Below are positions 1 to 8,288 of a stretch of 64,000 nucleotides of DNA, one piece after another (the stretch's first letter is position 1; every line of letters starts with the position of its first letter). The notes beneath the pieces were generated by a model. The model was not told where the DNA came from and did not search any database. It saw nothing but the letters and a program-made list of their open reading frames with translations. Made by a program: the position numbers and the translations under genes. Source of the stretch: Paraglaciecola algarum (GTDB lineage Bacteria > Pseudomonadota > Gammaproteobacteria > Enterobacterales > Alteromonadaceae); the NCBI RefSeq assembly GCF_021532655.1, contig NZ_JAKGAS010000001.1:434001-498000 (forward strand). The letters run 5' to 3'.

Positions 1-459
1 ATTTCAATCCATGAATGAAAATGAGTATACGACCATTAAATGAGTTGTGCAAAAAACAGACTGTTTTAATCGGGGGAGGTATGAAATCTTATTCACTTGA
101 TAGAGTCTGATAACTATTTTAGATCTTAAGTCTTATTACAGCCGATTGTTTTATAACCACTTTACAACCGGTTATTAACCTTAATGCGCATGGCGGGTTA
201 TGGTTTTAGTCTTTTTAAGTCATTTACATTTACACTAACAATTGTTACATGTATGATAACCGATAACCTGATTAGGTGGTCTGGCCTTAATAAATAATTG
301 AAGGTCAGGCAATGAGTAAGGACCATTCTTGGCTGACATGAGTGAGAAAAAATTTAGCATCGCAATGTTTGGCGAATACGTGGGTATCGAGCATATTCAA
401 CTCCATAAATATGCAATTATCCATCGAAAGATTAATCTAGTAGTAGGAGCGATAGACCA
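1..459. other. non-coding region upstream of the uronate operon
   Basis: No convincing gene is seen. The stretch is AT-rich and contains several GGTTA/TAACC words, including an imperfect dyad GTTA-N9-TAAC at 244-260 that could be a regulator site for the operon downstream. A ribosome-binding site TAGGAGC lies at 444-450, nine bases before the first gene. The operator idea is a guess from symmetry only. Confidence 0.4.
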
Positions 460-1458
460 ATGAAATTTGCTTTTGCCTTAAAGACTGTTTGTGTCTTGGG
501 GATTTTCACCTGGCTAAGTGCTTGCAGTGATGACGAGAGCCAAGTGACTAATATTCGATTGGCACATACCCTGGATGTTCAACATCCAGTGCATATGGCA
601 TTAGAGCATATGAACAGCGAACTTTTACGTATCTCAAATGGTAAAATGGCGTTGCGGATTTTTCCTTCTGGACAACTAGGTTCAGAACGAGAAATTATTG
701 AGTTACTGCAAATTGGTAGCTTAGGTATGACTAAAGTATCAGCTAGTTCACTCGAAGCCTTTGTACCGCAAATGAAAGTGTTTAGCCTGCCTTATTTATT
801 TCAAGATCAAACCCATTTTTGGAACACCCTGCAAGGTGAAATAGGCCAACGTTTGTTAGATGCTGGTAGCCAGTATCGAGTGAAAGGGCTGGGATATTTT
901 GATGCGGGCAGTCGCAGCTTTTACACCACGAAACAAAAAGTAGAAAAACCTCAAGACTTAAACGGATTAAAAATTCGTGTGATGAATAGCCAATCAGCGG
1001 TGGAAATGGTTAATACCATAGGTGGTGCTGCGACTCCTGTGAGTTTTGGTGAATTATATACGGCTTTGCAACAGGGCATTGTTGCTGGGGCTGAAAACAA
1101 TCCGCCTAGTTTCTATTACTCAAAACATTATGAGGTGAGTCAGTACTACATTTTAGACGAACATACCTCTATTCCAGATGTGATTATTATTGGTACGCAT
1201 ATGTGGAATAACCTGTCTGATCAAGAACAAGCCTGGTTAACCCAAGCAATGCATTTAGCCACTGAGTACCAAAAACAGCTTTGGGCTGAATCCACTCAGA
1301 TGTCTTTAGAAAAAGTAAAAGAGGCTGGTGTGACAGTGTTAAAAGCGGATAAAAGTTTATTTCAAAACAGCGTTCAACCCATTTTTGATGAACTTAAAGG
1401 TAGCGATTTAGAACCTTTGATCAACGAAATAAAAGCATTGGGGCAGGCTAATGAATAA
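460..1458 (+). CDS. TRAP transporter substrate-binding protein (DctP family)
   Basis: Periplasmic solute receptor of a tripartite ATP-independent transporter. The 332-residue length is normal for the family. The N terminus is a lipoprotein signal ending in the lipobox LSAC at about residue 22, so the receptor is probably membrane-tethered rather than free. The body shows the family pattern: the LAHT start of domain 1, then DLNGLKIRV and ALQQGIVAGAENNP, the region that carries the substrate-carboxylate arginine in the family. It overlaps the small permease gene by 8 bases. Because kduD and kduI follow, the likely substrate is an unsaturated or keto-deoxy uronate or short oligouronide from pectin-type polysaccharide; this is inferred from context, not from binding residues. 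Confidence 0.93.
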   Translation: MKFAFALKTVCVLGIFTWLSACSDDESQVTNIRLAHTLDVQHPVHMALEHMNSELLRISNGKMALRIFPSGQLGSEREIIELLQIGSLGMTKVSASSLEAFVPQMKVFSLPYLFQDQTHFWNTLQGEIGQRLLDAGSQYRVKGLGYFDAGSRSFYTTKQKVEKPQDLNGLKIRVMNSQSAVEMVNTIGGAATPVSFGELYTALQQGIVAGAENNPPSFYYSKHYEVSQYYILDEHTSIPDVIIIGTHMWNNLSDQEQAWLTQAMHLATEYQKQLWAESTQMSLEKVKEAGVTVLKADKSLFQNSVQPIFDELKGSDLEPLINEIKALGQANE

Positions 1459-1978
1459 TTTGGTTTCTAGTATTAATGGTATCGACAAAGTCCTAAGAGT
1501 AGCTTTAGCTATCATGATGGCACTCTTGGTGATTGACGTAACTTGGCAAGTATTAACGCGCTTTATTTTACCGCAGCCCAGTTCATTTACTGAAGAAGTC
1601 GCCAGGTTTTTACTGATTTGGATAAGCCTGATCGGCGGTGCATACGCCTATAAATTACATAGCCATTTAGGATTTGATCTATTTGTTAGAAATCTAAGCA
1701 TGCCTAATGCAGTGTTTATGTTTCGGTTGTGTTGTGTCTTAGTTGCCATATTTGCCATTTGGGTGTTAATTATTGGTGGTGGTAATTTGGTCTTTCTTAC
1801 TTGGTTGTTAGGGCAACATTCCCCAGTTTTAAACGTGCCTATGGCAGGAGTCTATCTAGCCATTCCGCTCAGTGGTTGTTTATTTTTGCTATACAGCACG
1901 TTTTTCTTTTTAAATGCTAAGAATGTGGTCACAGCCTCCAAAGAAGACGCATTAGAGTTGGAGAATGACCATGACTAG
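1451..1978 (+). CDS. TRAP transporter small permease (DctQ family)
   Basis: Small membrane subunit, 175 residues, with four predicted transmembrane helices (about residues 16-36, 51-70, 92-112 and 130-152). The stretch PSSFTEEVARFLLIW between helices 1 and 2 is characteristic of the DctQ family, and the final 20 residues are an acidic cytoplasmic tail. It pairs with the large permease and helps couple the receptor to sodium-driven transport. It overlaps both neighbours by 8 bases, which implies translational coupling. Substrate specificity cannot be read from this subunit. Confidence 0.92.
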   Translation: MNNLVSSINGIDKVLRVALAIMMALLVIDVTWQVLTRFILPQPSSFTEEVARFLLIWISLIGGAYAYKLHSHLGFDLFVRNLSMPNAVFMFRLCCVLVAIFAIWVLIIGGGNLVFLTWLLGQHSPVLNVPMAGVYLAIPLSGCLFLLYSTFFFLNAKNVVTASKEDALELENDHD

Positions 1979-3263
1979 TTTGATTTTGTTCGGCATATTC
2001 GCGCTATTATTGTTGATTAACCTGCCAATCGCATTGGCTATAATATTTGCTACTTTAGTGACTATGTTAGCCACTATAGATACCTTGCCTGCATTAACTA
2101 CCATAGCGCAACGCTTAGTGGCCGGTATCGATAGTTTTGCACTGCTGGCTATCCCTTATTTCATTTTGTCTGGTTATTTGATGGGGCAGGGCGGTATTGC
2201 CGCTAGACTCATTAATTTTGCTAAAGTACTAGTGGGTAGATTACCCGGTGGTTTAGCCTTTGTGAACGTGATTTCTTGTGCCTTGTTTGGCTCAATTTCT
2301 GGCTCAGCGGTGGCTGCTACATCTGCCATTGGTGGATTTATGATCCCAGCCATGAAAAAAGAAGGCTACGACAAACCGTTTAGCACTGCAGTGACTGTTA
2401 CGGCTGCCACTACGGGCATGCTTATCCCACCTAGTAATATTTTGATCATTTACTCTTTAGCTAGCGGTGGTGTATCTATTGCTGCGTTATTTATTGCTGG
2501 TTACTTGCCTGGTATTTTAGTCACATTGTTATTGATAATAGCGAGTGCTTTGTATGTAAAACGCAAGGGCATTAAGCCTATTTCAAGTGATCAAATTGAT
2601 CCTTTTATCCCCGCATTTATTGGGGCTATTCCTAGCTTATTGCTTATTGTATTGATTATTGGCGGCATTATTGGAGGTTTTTTTACGCCAACAGAAGCTG
2701 GGGCCATTGCGGTACTTTATTCGTTAGCCTTGTCTGTTGGAATTTATCGTGAAATATCCTTGAAAGACTTGTATCCAATTTTGCTTAAATCGGTGAATAC
2801 TACCGCAATTGTCATGTTATTAATTGGGGCTTCATCTGCCATGTCTTGGCTGATGTCTTATGAGTCGATTCCTCAAACCATAAGTCAAACCTTACTGACG
2901 TTATCAGAAAATCCGTTGATTATCCTGCTAATAATCAACTTAACCTTGTTGGTGATTGGTACCTTTATGGATATGACGCCAGCGGTACTTATTTTTACTC
3001 CTATTTTTTTGCCGGTGGCTGAAATGTTAGGCATATCGCCATTACATTTTGGGATCATGATGATTCTAAACTTATCAATTGGCTTATGTACGCCACCAGT
3101 AGGTAGTGTGTTATTTGTAGGATGTAGTATTGGCAAGGTCAATATTAGCCAAGTGATTAAACCAATTTTACCTTTGTATGGCGCAATGGTGTTGGCTTTG
3201 ATTTTAGTCACTGCGTTTCCTGCAATCAGCGAGTTTTTACCTCAACTGTTAGGCTTAATTTAA
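1971..3263 (+). CDS. TRAP transporter large permease (DctM family)
   Basis: Main ion-coupled translocation subunit, 430 residues from the preferred start, with about a dozen hydrophobic helices. Family signatures seen are the FGSISGSAVAATSAIGGFMIP stretch, the TGMLIPPSN re-entrant hairpin and the C-terminal counterpart GLCTPPVGSVLF. An ATG six bases upstream (1965) is in frame, but GGAG at 1960-1963 is correctly spaced (7 bases) only for 1971. With this start, the overlap with the small permease is 8 bases, the same as at the previous junction. Third gene of the operon; no hairpin terminator is seen before kduD. Confidence 0.93.
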   Translation: MTSLILFGIFALLLLINLPIALAIIFATLVTMLATIDTLPALTTIAQRLVAGIDSFALLAIPYFILSGYLMGQGGIAARLINFAKVLVGRLPGGLAFVNVISCALFGSISGSAVAATSAIGGFMIPAMKKEGYDKPFSTAVTVTAATTGMLIPPSNILIIYSLASGGVSIAALFIAGYLPGILVTLLLIIASALYVKRKGIKPISSDQIDPFIPAFIGAIPSLLLIVLIIGGIIGGFFTPTEAGAIAVLYSLALSVGIYREISLKDLYPILLKSVNTTAIVMLLIGASSAMSWLMSYESIPQTISQTLLTLSENPLIILLIINLTLLVIGTFMDMTPAVLIFTPIFLPVAEMLGISPLHFGIMMILNLSIGLCTPPVGSVLFVGCSIGKVNISQVIKPILPLYGAMVLALILVTAFPAISEFLPQLLGLI

Positions 3264-3322
3264 TCCTTTGGTTAACAGGTTGAGTGTATTTTTTTAATTT
3301 TTACTAAATGTGGAAAAGAACA

Positions 3323-4096
3323 ATGCAAGATTATTTAACGAAACAATTTGGTTTAGAAAACAAAGTAGCGATAGTCACAGGCGCAAGTCGCGGACTAGGT
3401 CAAGCTATGGCTATCGCACTAGGTGAAGCTGGCGCTAAAGTTGTGGCGGTAGGTTCACGAATTGAAAGTGTTACGGCCACCATTGAAATACTCAAGAGCA
3501 AAAATGTTGAGTGTTTAGCTTTAGGTTGTGATCAAGGTAAAGGTGATGAAATCAATGCCGTTGTAGAAACGGTTATTAGTACTTACGGCCAAATTGATAT
3601 TTTAATTAACAATGCAGGCACGATTAAACGTTCACCCGCCCATGAGTTTTCTGATGAAGATTGGAACGAAGTGATTAACGTTAATCTTAATGGTGTATTT
3701 AAATTTTGTCGTGAAGCTGGCAAACATATGCTTAAACAGGGCTCAGGAAAAATCATTAATGTTGCCTCATTATTGAGTTTTTCGGGTGGTATTACTGTGC
3801 CGGCCTATGCGGCTAGTAAAGGTGGCGTAGCGCAAATTACTAAAGCGTTAGCTAACGAATGGGCTAACTCTAATATTCAAGTGAATGCTATCGCACCAGG
3901 CTACTTCGAAACCGATAATACTGAAAACTTACGTAAAGATTCAGCACGCTTCAAAAGTATCAGCGACCGTATTCCCGCTGGCGTTTGGGGTAAACCTGAA
4001 GATCTAGCCGGTGCTGCAGTCTTTTTATCAAGCAAAGCATCTAGTTATATGAATGGTCACGTGATGTTAGTCGATGGCGGCTGGATGGCGCGCTAG
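3323..4096 (+). CDS. kduD: 2-dehydro-3-deoxy-D-gluconate 5-dehydrogenase
   Basis: Classical short-chain dehydrogenase of 257 residues that reduces 2,5-diketo-3-deoxygluconate to 2-keto-3-deoxygluconate with NAD(P)H in the pectin/uronate pathway. Seen: nucleotide motif TGASRGLG near residue 17, NNAG, the catalytic serine in VASLLSF, the YAASK active-site Tyr/Lys pair and C-terminal VDGGWMAR, which is typical of KduD. An ATG at 3308 is in frame but has no ribosome-binding site; 3323 is preceded by a GGAAAAG-like site, so it is preferred. It is followed by kduI, the preceding enzyme of the same pathway. Other SDR substrates are possible, but the KduI partner makes KduD the best call. Confidence 0.93.
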   Translation: MQDYLTKQFGLENKVAIVTGASRGLGQAMAIALGEAGAKVVAVGSRIESVTATIEILKSKNVECLALGCDQGKGDEINAVVETVISTYGQIDILINNAGTIKRSPAHEFSDEDWNEVINVNLNGVFKFCREAGKHMLKQGSGKIINVASLLSFSGGITVPAYAASKGGVAQITKALANEWANSNIQVNAIAPGYFETDNTENLRKDSARFKSISDRIPAGVWGKPEDLAGAAVFLSSKASSYMNGHVMLVDGGWMAR

Positions 4097-4125
4097 CGTT
4101 TAATTAATTTATTTAGGAGTGATGT

Positions 4126-4956
4126 ATGGATTTCATGTTTTCGGCTGATATCAGAAGTTATAAAAATATGCGTAATGATGAATTACGTGAAGCCTTTGTT
4201 ACCGCACCATTGTTTAGTGCGGGTGAAATTAATTTAACCTACACTGACGTTGATCGTGGTGTGGTTGGCGGGATTGTACCTACCCAAGCGTCAATCAAGT
4301 TACCGACCCATAAAGAGCTAGCTGCAGACTATTTTTGTCAGCGCCGTGAAGCAGGTGTTATCAATATTGGTGGAGCAGGGAAAATTACCGTTGATGGCGA
4401 AACCTTTGATATGTCTAAGAAGGACAGTTTATATATAGCCAAAGAAAGCAAAGAAGTGGAGTTTTTCTCAACTGACGCCGCTGATCCTGCAAAGTTTTAC
4501 CTTGTGTCTTATCCTGCCCATAGAGTAACAAAAACAGTACATGTGCCTAAAAGTGCAGCCCACACTATTGAATTAGGCTCTCAAGCTACGTCTAACGAAA
4601 GAACTATCTTTCAGTCAATTCGACCAGGTATTGTGGATAGTTGCCAGCTAGTGATGGGGATTACTGAGCTAAAAGAAGGCAGCGTTTGGAATACTAAACC
4701 TCCACATACCCATTTTAGACGTACTGAAATATATATGTATTTTGATTTGCCAGAAGATGAAAAAGTGTTTCATTTAATGGGGGAGCCAGCTGAAGTGCGT
4801 ACTTTACCGCTAGATAAAGAAGTGGCAATAGCGTCTCCAAGTTGGTCGATTCATAGTGGTGTAGGCACCACAAACTATACGTTTGTATGGGCTATGGGTG
4901 GTGAGAACCAAGAGTTTGATGATATGGACCATTTAAAAATATCTGAGTTACGTTAG
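4126..4956 (+). CDS. kduI: 5-keto-4-deoxyuronate isomerase
   Basis: Cupin-type isomerase of 276 residues converting 5-keto-4-deoxyuronate to 2,5-diketo-3-deoxygluconate. The metal site is visible as the PPHTHFRRTE motif (two His and a Glu) plus the later histidine in SIHSGVG; the C-terminal WAMGGENQ block is also diagnostic. AGGAG at 4115-4119 sits six bases before the ATG. The gene closes the TRAP-kduD-kduI operon. The KDG kinase and KDPG aldolase needed to finish the pathway are not in this window, so they must lie elsewhere. Confidence 0.96.
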   Translation: MDFMFSADIRSYKNMRNDELREAFVTAPLFSAGEINLTYTDVDRGVVGGIVPTQASIKLPTHKELAADYFCQRREAGVINIGGAGKITVDGETFDMSKKDSLYIAKESKEVEFFSTDAADPAKFYLVSYPAHRVTKTVHVPKSAAHTIELGSQATSNERTIFQSIRPGIVDSCQLVMGITELKEGSVWNTKPPHTHFRRTEIYMYFDLPEDEKVFHLMGEPAEVRTLPLDKEVAIASPSWSIHSGVGTTNYTFVWAMGGENQEFDDMDHLKISELR

Positions 4957-5133
4957 TCAGATATTGACAGTTATTAAGACAAATTAATTGGCAAAGGCAA
5001 GAATGTTTTCATTCACTAATAATAATTCGCCTTTGAATATCCTCTGTCCCTACCAACAAAGGAGAGAGCTCACATACTAATAAGATGAGCATCAATTAAC
5101 TCAAATCTTGCCATTCGGCATAAATAATTTTGT

Positions 5134-5165
5134 AGCCAAGTGTTAGTCGTACTTGGCTTTTTTGT
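5134..5165 (+). terminator. intrinsic terminator in the kduI downstream region
   Basis: AGCCAAGT and ACTTGGCT form a perfect 8-bp stem around a 9-base loop and run into a T tract. It lies about 180 bases after kduI. A second, weaker dyad (AAAGGC / GCCTTT, about 4995-5035) lies closer to the gene but lacks a T run. Confidence 0.75.
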
Positions 5166-5333
5166 TTTCTTTACAAAGTTGAGCAGATATCAGCCGTTAC
5201 TCGGAACTCATCCAATGATTTTTGATTAAAGGCGTTGATAATGTATGAAGAAATCTACACAGAAATATTCGAGTTAAAATACTATTGGAGCTAGCTTAAA
5301 TAGTGTTTTAGAAACTTAATTTTATTTAATATT

Positions 5334-5566
5334 TAACCTGAGTTCTGGATAAGGAGTATCGTTTAAACTTAATTTAACGATATAATTCAATTGCTTAATG
5401 CAACCCATCCAACTCTCCGCACTTAAAGGGTCACTCGGTGACGAAATTTTTCGTGTTTTCTCGTCAATACTAACGCGGATTGTCGTACGTAATAACGTGT
5501 TATTGCTAGACAATCCAACGCAGCTAGGCACAAAAAGAGCGTTATCGGGAGGTTCGGCTTATCCAG
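5334..5566. repeat. small inverted-repeat element, copy 1 (interrupted by IS)
   Basis: The left end TAACCTGAGTTCTGGATAAG (5334-5353) is the inverted complement of an end that begins CTTATCCAG at 5558-5566 and is completed by TCAGGTTA at 6940-6947, on the far side of the insertion sequence. The interior shares ordered motifs with the copy at 34373-34607: TTCAATTGCTTA, GAAATTTTT, then CAAAAAGAGC and GGCTTATCCAG-like blocks. It holds an internal hairpin (GCGGATTGTC paired with GACAATCC) whose sequence differs from that of the other copy. It has no transposase of its own, so it resembles a MITE. Confidence 0.75.
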
Positions 5567-5588
5567 TATTCATATATGGTCTCCTCCC

Positions 5589-5829
5589 GTATTGCAAGGT
5601 TTTCCATTTCGATAACAGGGACAGGATTGCTGTCATATATACGGTCTTTCACTAGCTTTTTGGAGCTATGACCTCGATGTATTTCGCGCATATCGTCCTA
5701 ATCAGGTTATCGGTATGTGACTACCGCTGAACTCTACAGGTTTTCAATATGCCGGTTTGACCTGTTATGTCATCTTAATGTAAACCAACGCAATTCGTGG
5801 TGAGTGTTACTTTTTACTTACTTCTAGCG
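5589..5829 (-). ncRNA. putative bridge/seekRNA region of the IS1111 element
   Basis: Non-coding end downstream of the transposase. In the IS1111 group this end is reported to encode the guide (bridge or seek) RNA that pairs with target and donor DNA. Blocks ATTGCAAG (5591-5598) and TTGCTG-CATATAT-CGG (from 5627) recur at matching spacing in the second element at 45338-45578. A short hairpin TAGCT/AGCTA (5653-5668) occupies the place of a different-sequence hairpin there. Expression and RNA ends are not shown by sequence; strand is assumed to follow the transposase. Confidence 0.45.
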
Positions 5830-6849
5830 TTAACTTTTTAGTGGCCGATATTCACTTTCCTTCACTGATATAGCCCAAGCCATTCTTGCCATTTTATTAG
5901 CGTAAGCTATACACGCTCGATTATGTCCTCTGGTGTGCACCAAATGGTTTATCCAATTACTGAGGGTATCCTCTTTCTTTTTAGCTCTTGATACGACAGC
6001 TTTTGCTCCTTGAACCAGTAAGCATCGTAAATAGCTATTTCCGCGTTTACTAATACCTAATAATACCTGTTTCCCACCACTACTATGTTGTTTGGGGACC
6101 AAGCCCAGCGATGCCGAGACATCCCGCCCTTTGCGATAACCGGCACCATTACCCACTTCATTAAAATATGCACTGGCAACCATTGGGCCTATACCAGGAA
6201 TGGTTTGCAGGCGTTGGCAAACGTCATTCTCTTTCACGCGTGTGGCTATCATTTGGTTAAACGTTTCAATATTCGCGTCCAGCTCATTCAATTGATGTTT
6301 TAGATGGGTCAGTAATTGTTTAAATGACTCACTGAGCTGATGGGTTTCATCACTTAACCATATGGGAATACGTTTGCGCAGTGTGTTAACGCCCTGATTA
6401 ATACACATCCCGTATTCACTCACTAATCCTCTAATTTGGTTACACAGCGATGTGCGCTGCCTGACGGCTAATTCTCTCGCTTTATGTAGCGCTTGATTGT
6501 CTTGCTGCTCAATTGTATTCACACTCACATGGCTAACGTGATGTTGACGAACAGCGGTCGCAATCGATAGGGCATCGTTATAGTCATTTTTATTGCCTAC
6601 TAAAAAGGCCTTTACATGTTGAGGCGCAATGAGCTTAACGGTATGCCCGCACATCTCAATCTCTCTTGCCCAATAATGGGCAGTGACACATGCCTCTAGC
6701 GCCACAGTACAACTGGGTATCGTCCGAAAAAAAGCCAACACATCCACTCGTTTAAGCATTTTCTTGCGGACTAATTTACCTTGCTCGCTACAGCACGTTA
6801 CGTGAAATACTCTTTTTGCTATATCTAGCCCGATTGTCGTAATATTCAT
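5830..6849 (-). CDS. IS110-family transposase
   Basis: DEDD-type recombinase of 339 residues, the usual length. The N-terminal RuvC-like domain begins with GLDIAK carrying the first acidic residue, and NKNDYNDA carries later ones. The C-terminal Transposase_20 domain shows IPGIGPMVA and GLVPKQHSSGG-KQVLLGISKRGN, with the catalytic serine region near KRGNSYLR. Start chosen at 6849 because GGGAGAAG is correctly placed upstream; an earlier ATG at 6891 lacks a site. The frame is intact, so the element could be active. Confidence 0.93.
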   Translation of the reverse strand: MNITTIGLDIAKRVFHVTCCSEQGKLVRKKMLKRVDVLAFFRTIPSCTVALEACVTAHYWAREIEMCGHTVKLIAPQHVKAFLVGNKNDYNDALSIATAVRQHHVSHVSVNTIEQQDNQALHKARELAVRQRTSLCNQIRGLVSEYGMCINQGVNTLRKRIPIWLSDETHQLSESFKQLLTHLKHQLNELDANIETFNQMIATRVKENDVCQRLQTIPGIGPMVASAYFNEVGNGAGYRKGRDVSASLGLVPKQHSSGGKQVLLGISKRGNSYLRCLLVQGAKAVVSRAKKKEDTLSNWINHLVHTRGHNRACIAYANKMARMAWAISVKESEYRPLKS

Positions 6850-7058
6850 ATTGGTCTTCTCCCGTTTGATTGTTTGGTTCAATTCAATCATGGCACATAG
6901 CTAACGCTTAGATGCCGAATTAGGGAGGAGACCATCACATCAGGTTATTTAGTAAGCTAATTCTACATCACTCAATATATACAAGTGTGCATAGTATTGA
7001 TTATTGGTATTTGGAAGATAATAAAGTGTATTAACAAGGGGGATCTAATGGTAAAAAT

Positions 7059-7135
7059 TGGTACAACCGAGTGGACTCGAACCACCGACCCCCACCATGT
7101 CAAGGTGGTGCTCTAACCAGCTGAGCTACGGTTGT
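7059..7135 (-). tRNA. tRNA-Val (GAC)
   Basis: A 77-nt cloverleaf on the minus strand: acceptor ACAACCG pairs with CGGTTGT, D arm with AGCTCAGCTGGTTAGAGC, anticodon stem CCACC/GGTGG enclosing TTGACAT with GAC at the anticodon, T arm with GGTTCGAGTCC, and encoded CCA. GAC reads valine codons GUC/GUU. A strong promoter lies 56 bases upstream (7191-7219). Confidence 0.95.
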
Positions 7136-7190
7136 ATATTTATATTACTTATACTGACTCTTTCAAACACGGAATCTGAAAGCGGCGCGT

Positions 7191-7219
7191 ATAATAACTA
7201 CGCCTTTATAGCTCTGCAA
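7191..7219 (-). promoter_or_regulatory. tRNA-Val promoter with GC-rich discriminator
   Basis: On the minus strand, TTGCAG (7219-7214) and TATTAT (7196-7191) are separated by 17 bases. The bases after the -10 (ACGCGCCGC) are strongly GC-rich, the classic stringent-control discriminator of stable RNA promoters. Confidence 0.7.
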
Positions 7220-7272
7220 GCTCTTTTTGTTAAAAGTGATTTGAGTGTGCATTAAACAATCAAAATGATGAC

Positions 7273-8283
7273 TCAAGAGGCAGAACCTGGCTGTAAGTTA
7301 CATTTTTTATACAAGTTTTGCCAAAATTTTATATGTTGGGTGAAAGCGAGTTGGTATTGCTCAAACCCTAAGATATTATGTTGATGAACATAATTTTTAA
7401 AGCTTTCAGATAGAAAAGGATGTGCTGCTAATGCGTTGAATTGAGTTTGCAGTTTATATTGGGCTTGGTTGATTTGACTGGCAATGGGTTGGATATCTTT
7501 AATGAAATAGCCTTGTAATATATTACTTAGATATTCAATTTTTGTTTTATCGTTAGGTTTTGTACAGTTCAAACTTGATGTGATCTGAGTTAACCATTCG
7601 GTGGTTTGCTCTAACTCATGGGCCAGCAACTTTTGACTTAGCCAGAGTTTGGCCGGCAGTGCGTAGACTTGCATTTGTTGCAGGCTAAACTCAAGGTTTT
7701 TACTTTCAGGATTATTACTGTCGATATTCAATAAATAATCTAACGCAAATATTGTTGCGCTTATGTCAGTTTGATTGGTCGCGCTAATATAATGTTGATT
7801 CGAACTAAACGCATATTTTGTTTCTGTACTTTTTTGAATTAAATCGGCCCACACATAGGGTAAGTTTTGGGTTTTGGTATCATGCCAGCTCTGCAGTTTT
7901 TGGCGTAAACTTTGATCTTCAGTTATATGTATACATTTGCTTAATTCATCTAATAGCTTTCTTTCATAAACATATCGAGTTGATGGTGTTTGGACTCGAC
8001 CTAAGCTGGTGTTTCTTTGTGCAATAAGTGTTTGCAGTTGACAATGTTTTAGTTGATATAACTCAAATAATTTTATTTTTGTTTCATTAATGGGCTGAGC
8101 CAAGTCAATCAGTGAAGGGTAGGGCGGTAAACTAGTAGGATTAACCTCAGGATGTTCAACCTTTAAAACATTTTGTAAACGTGCTTGATAATTAGCAATT
8201 AAGTCAGGTAATGGTTTATGACTATTACACCCAGATAGTGTTATTAGTAAATAAACATAAAGCAGGCGTTTGCAGTCAATCAT
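7273..8283 (-). CDS. DUF3080-like lipoprotein
   Basis: A 336-residue protein with a lipoprotein signal (LSGC lipobox at about residue 19). The rest is mainly helical with no catalytic motif that I recognise. Length, lipobox and position next to a FolM-type reductase match the DUF3080 family of marine gammaproteobacteria, whose function is unknown. The gene begins five bases after the stop of the SDR gene, so the two are probably co-transcribed. The family assignment is from memory of the pattern and is less certain than the lipoprotein call. Confidence 0.65.
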   Translation of the reverse strand: MIDCKRLLYVYLLITLSGCNSHKPLPDLIANYQARLQNVLKVEHPEVNPTSLPPYPSLIDLAQPINETKIKLFELYQLKHCQLQTLIAQRNTSLGRVQTPSTRYVYERKLLDELSKCIHITEDQSLRQKLQSWHDTKTQNLPYVWADLIQKSTETKYAFSSNQHYISATNQTDISATIFALDYLLNIDSNNPESKNLEFSLQQMQVYALPAKLWLSQKLLAHELEQTTEWLTQITSSLNCTKPNDKTKIEYLSNILQGYFIKDIQPIASQINQAQYKLQTQFNALAAHPFLSESFKNYVHQHNILGFEQYQLAFTQHIKFWQNLYKKCNLQPGSAS

Positions 8284-8288
8284 GGGTA

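Larger units (their letters stand above)
5576..6935 (-). mobile_element. IS110-family (IS1111 group) insertion sequence, intact
   Basis: Bounded by 13-bp inverted repeats ATGGTCTCCTCCC (5576-5588) and its complement (6923-6935). IS110 elements normally lack terminal inverted repeats, whereas the IS1111 group has subterminal ones, so the group call follows from these repeats. One full-length transposase gene is read leftward, with about 240 non-coding bases between its stop codon and the left repeat. It sits inside the right terminal repeat of the small element at 5334. No target duplication is evident, as expected for the family. ISfinder naming was not possible. Confidence 0.85.

Noticed and set aside
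338..463. A 41-codon frame starting MSEKKFSIAMFGEY whose stop overlaps the first TRAP gene
   Set aside because: No ribosome-binding site, no recognisable family, and the TRAP gene has its own strong site inside it. Overlap as ATGA could still mean coupling, so it is only noted.
5398..5655. An 85-codon frame inside the first inverted-repeat element
   Set aside because: It reads through the internal hairpin, the terminal repeat and the left end of the insertion sequence, so it cannot be an ancestral gene.
5576..7135. tRNA-Val as the integration target of the insertion sequence
   Set aside because: The tRNA is intact and the right inverted repeat ends about 120 bases away; the interrupted sequence is the MITE-like terminal repeat instead.
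7058..7255. A 65-codon frame on the plus strand
   Set aside because: It is the antisense reading of tRNA-Val and its promoter region.
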